This document shows, piece by piece, positions 7,632 through 10,120 of a DNA stretch of 10,120 nucleotides. Made by a program: the position numbers and the translations under genes. The stretch's first letter is position 1; the number at the start of each line of letters is the position of its first letter. The notes beneath the pieces are model-generated. The model saw only the letters and a program-made list of their open reading frames with translations, searched no databases and had not been told where the DNA came from. This DNA comes from Ectocarpus siliculosus (lineage: Eukaryota > Sar > Phaeophyceae > Ectocarpales > Ectocarpaceae), in NCBI GenBank assembly GCA_000310025.1, contig FN648570.1:40655-50774 (forward strand), given 5' to 3'.

Positions 7632-10080
7632 CTACAACAACTACAACAACAACAACCATGACGGCAACGATGGTTCGAAAGAGCACGGAAAGACGGGAGA
7701 CAGCTGTACAAACCTCGATCTGGCTGTTGATCCAGTGCCGACGCATGCGGCGCATGAAGTGAGCCTGCCTCTTCTTGAGCACGTCCAACGGCTCTGCCCT
7801 ACGGTGCTCGATGCCCTTAACGTACAGCCTGCGGACCAGTACCATAAGGGAAGCGCGAAGGAGATTATTGAGTGGGGTCACCGGGACATCGGTGTCGAGC
7901 GGGGGACGGGGGGGACGGGGGGGACGGAGGGGGGCATGGTACTGTCCATCACTTCAAAGAACCTGAGAGTTGAGATTTCAGGCTCAATGGGCAAATAAGA
8001 ATTGAAACTTGACCGCATGAAGAGGAAGCTGCTCCGCGTACGAATTCTACGGTAAAACCTACCTTAAGGTTGCGAGTCGGCGCACAGGGGTGCGAACGAT
8101 TTTCAAAGCGTCATTTCTCCACAACCAGGAGGTTATGTACCACTGTCGAAAAGGGCGGTCTTAGAAATATCTCATCGAGAGCTTTCCTGAGAAGTATGAT
8201 TTGGCGTTCGCACTCTTTCTAGTTGTGGAGAAATTACGCTTTGAAAATCGATCGCACCCCTTTGCGCTGACTCGCAACCTTGCGGTACTTCATCACTCGA
8301 TTGGGCACCGGGAACATCAGTCGCTCATCCATCCATCAGCGGCCTGATTTATTTTATTGGGATGCATAGTATAGGAGTGGAGTGGTCCCGATAGAATGCC
8401 GGTGCAATCCGGCCGATATCAACGGGCAACCGGCATATTTCAGAGTATGGAACAACTGGAATCTTCCATCCGTGCCACACGCTTCCACCGGCATTATTCC
8501 GGGACCACTACCGCTGTACTGCCTTTTCTGCATGTAAGCAAGTACGTGGCGTTTTTCCGGAACATTCACCTCTCGGCCATGGGGAAAATTTACCGCATTT
8601 TCCGTGCAAGGGTCCAGCCCACCCAGAACAGTATTTCGCTTCACGGTAAATTTCGTTATGAACCAGGATCACCAAAAATCCCCACAAACGTATTTACTCT
8701 AAGCAGGATATCAACGAGCACCTTAGCGTTCGTCGGGTCTCTGCGGGACACGACGCGTCAAGAACTCACTTCTCAGCCATGGGATAATTCCCCGCATTTT
8801 CCGCGTACAGTGCCCAGCCCACCCAGAAATGTGCGTGCTTGCCACCGATCCCCTTCTTGTACAGGAACTTGAAGAGATCTTCCGCGTTCGAAAGGTGTGT
8901 CGCCTGGAAATAACCATGAAAACGGAACAGCAAAAGTATCAAGGGATGAGAGAGGGTGGGATGGGACGGGACGGTTGTTACGAGTGAACTAAAGACATCT
9001 TCCGCGTTCAAAAGGTGTGTCGCCTGGAAATAACCATGAAAACGGAACAGCAAAAGTATCAAGGGATGAGAGAGGGTGGGATGGGACGGGACGGTTGTTA
9101 CGAGTGAACAAAAGACATCTTCCGCGTTCAAAAGGTGTGTCGCCTGGAAATAACCATGAAAACGGAACGGCAAAAGTATCAAGGGATGAGAGAGGGTGGG
9201 ATGGGACGGGACGGTTGTTACGAGTGAACAAAAGACATCTTCCGCGTTCAAAAGGTGTGTCGCCTGGAAATAACCATGAAAACGGAACGGCAAAAGTATC
9301 AAGGGATGAGAGAGGGTGGGATGGGACGGGACGGTTGTTACGAGTGAACAAAAGACATCTTCCGCGTTCGAAAGGTGTGTCGTCTGGAAATAAAAAATCC
9401 AAAACGGAACGGCAAGAGAATCACGGCGTGAGAGAGGGTAGGACTGCACGGGACGGCTCTTGTAGAGTAATTTGAACAGATATCCTGGCAGCAAAAAGAG
9501 CCATGGAACCGAAAATGATCTCGGGATGGGATGGGATGGGACGGGACGTTGTAGCCGATAGAGACACACCCACGCGCCGCGCAAGTTCCAAGTGTACACA
9601 AGACCATGGACCACTAAAGTAAAACGGAACTCCAACTCACGTAGGCAGTCGACCACCCGTACATACATGTGGCGGATGCCGTCCACACGGGAATCAGCAA
9701 CAATACATGGAATGGGCACAACAACATGGACCACGGGATACGGAAACTCCACCATGCGAAGGCTGTTGCACACGCACAAGATACCGGATGCCGTACTCTT
9801 ATCATCGCGGGCATGGGTAACAGCAGCTGTACACGGAATAGACACAAGACCATGGAAACACGGCACTCCAACTCAAGAAGGCTGTCCACGCCCCCAAGCC
9901 CGTCATGAGATCATCGCGGGTAACGGAACCAGCGGTACACGGAACGGTCACCGGACCCACGGTAAAGACGGAACTCCCACTCACGTAGGCAGTCCACACC
10001 CGGAGATAGCGGATGTCGTCCTTGTACCGCGGGTCGTCCTTGAACTTCCTGGAGCACCGCTCCAGGAGGTCGAATTGCTC
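1619..10080 (-). CDS. MAD3: MAD3/BUBR1-like spindle assembly checkpoint protein, partial, five exons seen (gene-level entry)
   Basis: The spliced model joins 10080-9985, 8903-8770, 7828-7714, 3457-3248 and 1824-1619 on the minus strand. This gives 761 nt, or 253 codons plus 2 nt, with no stop. In order it encodes most of the BUB1/MAD3 TPR domain (residues 1 to about 110), a Gly/Arg/Ala-rich linker, an ABBA-type motif and a KEN box. In known members this module sits in the mitotic checkpoint complex, where KEN and ABBA motifs bind CDC20 and hold back APC/C until kinetochores attach. The first KEN box and start codon should lie upstream of base 10120. A Bub3-binding GLEBS motif and any kinase domain should lie downstream and are not seen. 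It could therefore be a MAD3/BUBR1 protein or a combined MAD3-BUB1 protein. All introns are GT-AG and the phases match, which is strong internal support. Family assignment rests on recognised motifs, not on an alignment. Confidence 0.85.
1861..2075. other. Homopolymer-bounded segment of intron 4
   Basis: A run of 12 G at 1861-1872 and a run of 11 C at about 2064-2074 bound a GC-rich stretch just upstream of the exon 5 acceptor in transcript sense. On the transcript strand the first run is C12. Such runs are prone to sequencing or assembly length errors, so local frame reading here is unreliable. No gene is supported. Confidence 0.6.
2195..2473 (+). repeat. Compound CAA microsatellite with six regular CCAACAAAAC interruptions, intron 4
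   Basis: About 280 bp of CAA (some CAG) are interrupted six times by CAACCAACAAAACAA. The spacing of the interruptions varies, so whole blocks have been duplicated with triplet slippage within them. It can be read as polyglutamine, polythreonine or polyasparagine on the plus strand, or polyleucine or polyvaline on the minus strand. That is a property of the triplet and not evidence of a protein. In the gene's transcript it is a long UUG-rich tract inside intron 4. It is bordered on both sides by core-element copies. Confidence 0.95.
2502..2555 (-). repeat. Inverted copy of the core element, intron 4
   Basis: TTAGCATCGACCGTGCTAGCC followed by GTCTGACCAATGAAAATACG on the plus strand is the reverse complement of the core found in the 2645-3204 and 5846-6287 arrays. 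It is the only clear copy in this orientation. Together with the direct copies from 2645 it forms an imperfect inverted repeat that could fold in the transcript. A further degenerate direct copy lies at about 2140-2192, on the other side of the CAA array. Confidence 0.8.
2603..3247 (-). repeat. Five degenerate tandem copies of the exon 4 end plus donor, fused to the core element, intron 4
   Basis: The exon end CGGCTTGGATTCGCCG, TTTTCGTGGAG and the donor GTACGT recur downstream. Border-equivalent positions are 3121 (GTGCAT), 2977 (GTACTT), 2845 (GTACGT intact), 2747 (GTACGT intact) and 2615 (donor lost, but GTAAGT lies 6 nt further on). Spacing is 98-144 bp. Each unit continues, in transcript direction, with a T run, TGTGTG, AAGTATCCC-like sequence, then the core GCATCGATCGCGCTA, CCGGCTGACCAATG. 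The exon-derived part is the best conserved, apart from the diverged unit at 2747. The arrangement fits repeated tandem duplication across the exon 4 / intron 4 border. Confidence 0.88.
3248..3457 (-). CDS. MAD3: MAD3/BUBR1 exon 4: low-complexity linker ending in an ABBA motif
   Basis: The exon is 70 codons, phase 0 at both ends, so it fits cleanly between exons 3 and 5. It starts after GTCGGCATGCAG with six Ala, runs through a Gly/Arg/Ser-rich linker (PNDENRGAV, GRRLGQRPSADTGGG) and ends SSARLGFAVFVE before a strong donor, GAG followed by GTACGT at 3247. Joined to exon 5 it reads GFAVFVEEEFTAGPE. FAVFVE fits the ABBA pattern F-x-[ILV]-[FHY]-x-[DE], which in MAD3/BUBR1 proteins flanks the second KEN box and contacts CDC20. 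The region is GC-rich, unlike the AT-rich repeats on its 3' side. The acceptor, phase and motif support it, but the low-complexity part has little independent evidence. The exon end is also the seed of the repeats that follow. Confidence 0.72.
3470..4299. other. Intron 3 3' part: no gene supported
   Basis: It forms the last 840 nt of intron 3 before exon 4. The transcript strand near the acceptor is pyrimidine-rich (TTATTTCCCTTTTTTGTC), fitting a splice acceptor. The plus strand has G- and C-rich hairpin sequence around 3661-3692 (GGGGGGAGGAGG paired with CCCCCTCCC) and imperfect palindromes around CCACACGCGTGG near 3726. A degenerate core-element relic lies at about 4068-4106, next to GCTCACTCG-type palindrome sequence. 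I see no domain-bearing reading frame. Confidence 0.5.
4300..5845. other. Intron 3 interior: no gene supported
   Basis: This stretch lies within intron 3 and shows no exon needed by the model, because exons 3 and 4 already join in phase 0. It holds a remnant of the core element near 4358-4384, palindromic GGAGCGAGCGAAGCGAGCGA around 4391, a tandem 14-bp repeat (CGAGGAAGATTTT type) near 4671-4696, an alternating CG run at about 4750-4761, and CTG/CAG microsatellites near 5076-5087 and 5187-5210. One exon-like segment (4524-4575, minus, preceded by TTCTTCTTCCTCAG) is discussed under rejected items. Several reading frames of up to 150 codons cross the region with no recognisable motif. Confidence 0.6.
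5846..6332. repeat. Array of the ATTGGTCAG core element plus CA-rich tail, intron 3
   Basis: Five copies of a core resembling TTTTCATTGGTCAGCCGG, then TTAGCGCGGTCGATGC, begin near 5846, 5975, 6071, 6171 and 6240. Two spacers share CGGCCTTCAGAAGATT followed by GTGTTTTCAACGG- or GTGTTCTCAACC-like sequence. The array ends in a CA-rich microsatellite (about 6289-6332). The same core occurs in intron 4 attached to exon 4 end copies. Read as transcript, the core contains CTAAC and CTGAC, both branch-site-like, and on DNA it contains an ATTGG (inverted CCAAT) box. Neither is proof of function. Confidence 0.85.
6426..7245. repeat. Six-copy AT-rich minisatellite, unit about 125-150 bp, intron 3
   Basis: Units begin near 6426, 6548, 6698, 6839, 6983 and 7125. 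Each contains a variant of CTCCGCTGTGCGCTCC, then a degenerate Ile/Met-codon-like stretch (GATGAATTT or GATGAAATT), then A-rich sequence with AACAAGAGTGCGAGTG and an A run. The last two units are close to identical and the earlier ones diverged. Reading frames cross it on both strands, but they consist of simple A/T-rich repeats and show no domain. It lies wholly inside intron 3. Confidence 0.85.
7366..7713 (-). repeat. Copies of the exon 3 donor region with CAA/CAG microsatellites, intron 3
   Basis: On the transcript strand the real border ATCGAG/GTTTGTACAG is echoed by ATTGAG/GTCTGTGCAT (border near 7486) and ATTGAG/GTCTGTAGAT (border near 7374). The first copy is also followed, as the real site is, by a GTG-TTCTT-like stretch and CCATCGTTG, then a GTTGTT-type microsatellite. 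Plus-strand microsatellites are CAA-rich at about 7569-7659 and AGC/AAC-rich at 7398-7438, with a run of 13 A at 7458-7470. The two copies share TTCACATGATTGAGGTCTGT exactly, so one probably arose from the other. Confidence 0.65.
7714..7828 (-). CDS. MAD3: MAD3/BUB1 exon 3: third TPR unit and domain end
   Basis: The first base completes the Lys codon left by exon 2, giving AEK-LYVKGIEHRR. The exon then encodes AEPLDVLKKRQAHFMRRM and ends HWINSQIE. A sequence of the type AEK-[LI]Y-x-x-GI, then A-E-P-x-x-x-L, then F-x-x-R[ML] is the closing signature of the BUB1/BUBR1 TPR domain. The acceptor is TGGTCCGCAG. The donor is ATCGAG followed by GTTTGT at 7713, in phase 0. Degenerate copies of this donor region occur downstream at 7486 and 7374. 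Codons are mostly G/C-ending. Confidence 0.9.
7900..7935 (+). other. G-quadruplex-type G runs (template strand of intron 2 end)
   Basis: Runs of five, seven, seven and six G occur here with AC or ACGGA between them. This is a strong intramolecular quadruplex pattern on the plus strand. The gene is read from this strand as template, so the transcript has C-rich sequence about 70 nt before the exon 3 acceptor. It might serve only as part of a pyrimidine tract. No function is shown by the sequence. Confidence 0.7.
8066..8281. repeat. MITE-like foldback element with 63-bp inverted arms, intron 2
   Basis: The left arm at 8066-8128 and right arm at 8219-8281 are reverse complements over 63 bp with five mismatches and no gap. 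Both contain AAGGTTGCGAGTC, AGGGGTGCGA, CGATTTTCAAAGCGT and ATTTCTCCACAAC. TACC at 8060-8063 may extend the pair after two mismatched bases. The spacer is 90 bp and does not code for a transposase. A target-site duplication cannot be fixed. The structure fits a miniature inverted-repeat element. Its transcript would fold into a long hairpin within intron 2. Confidence 0.85.
8382..8508. repeat. Short foldback: 23-bp inverted arms, intron 2
   Basis: The left arm at 8382-8404 (GTGGTCCCG, four variable bases, then AATGCCGGTG) is the reverse complement of 8486-8508 with three mismatches. The arms enclose about 81 bp. Weaker similarity continues outside the arms (GGAGTGGA against AGCGGTA). No target-site duplication or coding sequence is evident. 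It may be a small non-autonomous element or an independent hairpin. Confidence 0.65.
8570..8628 (-). pseudogene. Decayed copy of the exon 2 3' half and donor, intron 2
   Basis: On the minus strand TTCTGGGTGGGCTGG, GCGG/ACGG, AAAATGCGG and CCCCATGGCCGAGAG line up without gaps with the last 59 nt of exon 2. The copy sits 200 bp downstream of the true exon border. The exon-2 reading frame is closed by a TAA after AAAATGCGG, so it cannot encode a duplicate TPR helix. The border equivalent reads GAGAG followed by GTGAAT, so a donor-like site survives. Similarity fades upstream of the TTCTGG. I read it as a relic of duplication across the exon 2 / intron 2 junction, not as an alternative exon. Confidence 0.8.
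8770..8903 (-). CDS. MAD3: MAD3/BUB1 exon 2: second TPR unit
   Basis: The exon encodes ATHLSNAEDLFKFLYKKGIG, then HFWVGWALYAENAG and NYPMAEK. This matches the BUB1/BUBR1 TPR pattern in which a helix with FLY-x-x-GIG is followed by a W/Y-A-x-x-x-E helix and then AEK. The start follows TTATTTCCAG in phase 0, directly continuing VWTAY of exon 1. The donor is GAGAA followed by GTGAGT at 8769, in phase 2, so the last Lys codon is completed by exon 3. In the unspliced frame a stop appears straight after this border, as expected for an exon end. Four copies of its acceptor and first bases lie upstream in intron 1. A dead copy of its 3' half lies downstream at 8570-8628. Confidence 0.92.
8881..9475 (-). 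repeat. 120-bp tandem array copying the exon 2 3' splice site and exon start
   Basis: Four full 120-bp units (8881, 9001, 9121, 9241) are followed by a diverged unit from 9361. Units 3 and 4 are identical, units 2 and 3 differ at one base, and units 1 and 2 at two. On the transcript strand each unit holds a pyrimidine-rich tract, then TTATTTCCAG, then the first roughly 30 nt of exon 2 (GCGACACACCTTT, then GAACGCGGAAGAT). Unit 1 merges into the real exon 2. The equivalent acceptor positions are 8903 (real), 9023, 9143, 9263 and 9383. The minus frame of exon 2 stays open through the whole array. A more diverged sixth relative runs to about 9560 and keeps an exon-like stretch reading LFKLLYKS against LFKFLYKK in the exon. 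Each unit also has a GGGTGGGATGGGACGGG motif on the plus strand. Confidence 0.95.
9611..9984 (-). repeat. Degenerate tandem copies of the exon 1 end plus 5' splice site, intron 1
   Basis: The exon 1 end reads, on the minus strand, GACATCCGC...GTGTGGACTGCCTAC, then GTGAGTGGGAGTTCCG. Related sequences recur at positions equivalent to the exon border near 9875, 9755 and 9641, spaced 110, 120 and 114 bp. The copy at 9641 keeps CTGCCTAC followed by an intact GTGAGT and then TGGAGTTCCG. In the copies near 9875 and 9755 the donor is lost (TTGAGT and GCATGG) while the flanks CCTTCTTGAGTTGGAGTGCCG-like and GTGGAGTTTCCG-like remain. Each unit also repeats downstream intron sequence, such as CATGGAC and TACACGGAA on the plus strand. 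The copies are diverged, so this looks older than the acceptor array further along the same intron. Confidence 0.75.
9985..10080 (-). CDS. MAD3: MAD3/BUB1 exon 1 (first visible): start of TPR domain
   Basis: The exon encodes 32 residues, including FDLLERCSRKFKDD, RYKDDIRYLRVW and the final TAY. The pattern RYK-D-D-x-RYL-x-x-W is a hallmark of the BUB1/MAD3 N-terminal domain. The acceptor is AATCTCAG followed by GAGCAATTC. The donor is TAC followed by GTGAGT at 9984-9979, a near-ideal site. Both boundaries are phase 0. Nearly all codons end in G or C, unlike the surrounding DNA. Earlier family residues (first KEN box and first helix) must come from exons beyond 10120. About 40 nt of the preceding intron is visible. 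Degenerate copies of this exon's 3' end and donor lie just downstream in intron 1. Confidence 0.87.
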
Positions 10081-10120
10081 CTGAGATTTTACATGTGTGC
10101 GCACACACACGAAAGGTCAA

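Noticed and set aside
8737-8765. Very short intron (about 29 nt) from the exon 2 donor to a CCCGCAG acceptor
   Set aside because: The frame continues but loses the BUB1 pattern, while splicing to 7828 gives AEKLYVKGIEHRRAEPLD, the expected family sequence in the right phase.
9017-9475. Plus-strand repetitive frame with four 40-residue repeats, resembling a repeat protein
   Set aside because: It is the antisense of the acceptor array. The 120-bp period keeps several frames open on both strands. The minus strand is tied to recognisable BUB1/MAD3 exons.
8766-9866. Single 366-codon minus-strand frame through the array taken as one gene
   Set aside because: Only its last 45 residues match the family. 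The rest is intron 1 with GT-AG borders, and joining exon 1 to 8903 gives an intact TPR domain.

Overview
The window is nuclear DNA of a eukaryote. It holds part of one intron-rich protein-coding gene on the minus strand, and nearly everything else is repeat-filled intron. The gene is a MAD3/BUBR1/BUB1-family spindle assembly checkpoint protein. Five exons can be placed: 9985-10080, 8770-8903, 7714-7828, 3248-3457 and 1619-1824. All have GT-AG boundaries and compatible phases (0, then 2, 0, 0, 2), and they join into one open frame of 253 codons plus 2 nt. Exons 1-3 encode most of the N-terminal BUB1/MAD3 TPR domain. Exon 4 ends in an ABBA-type motif (FAVFVE) and exon 5 carries a KEN box (QKENT), the order known from MAD3/BUBR1 proteins. 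The 5' end lies beyond base 10120. The 3' end lies beyond base 1 or among weak exons I cannot fix.

Layout in transcript order (high to low coordinates): exon 1; intron 1 (1,081 nt), with degenerate copies of the exon 1 end plus donor on one side and a 120-bp array copying the exon 2 acceptor on the other; exon 2; intron 2 (941 nt), with a dead copy of the exon 2 end and two foldback elements; exon 3; intron 3 (4,256 nt), with copies of the exon 3 donor, CAA/CAG microsatellites, a six-copy AT-rich minisatellite and an array of a core element containing ATTGGTCAG; exon 4; intron 4 (1,423 nt), with five degenerate copies of the exon 4 end plus donor, each joined to the core element, and a compound CAA array; exon 5; then 1.6 kb with weak coding leads and a 165-bp tandem repeat.

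The most unusual point is that every complete intron carries copies of a sequence straddling one of its own splice junctions. The introns seem to have grown by tandem duplication across exon-intron borders, leaving decoy donors and acceptors, some intact. In intron 1 the decoy acceptors stay in frame because the repeat is exactly 120 bp.

The organism cannot be named from this sequence. Large repeat-rich introns, G/C-ending codons in the exons, acceptors such as GCATGCAG, and CAA/CAG microsatellites would suit a brown alga or another stramenopile, but that is inference. I see no rRNA, tRNA, transposase, CRISPR array or prokaryotic operon.
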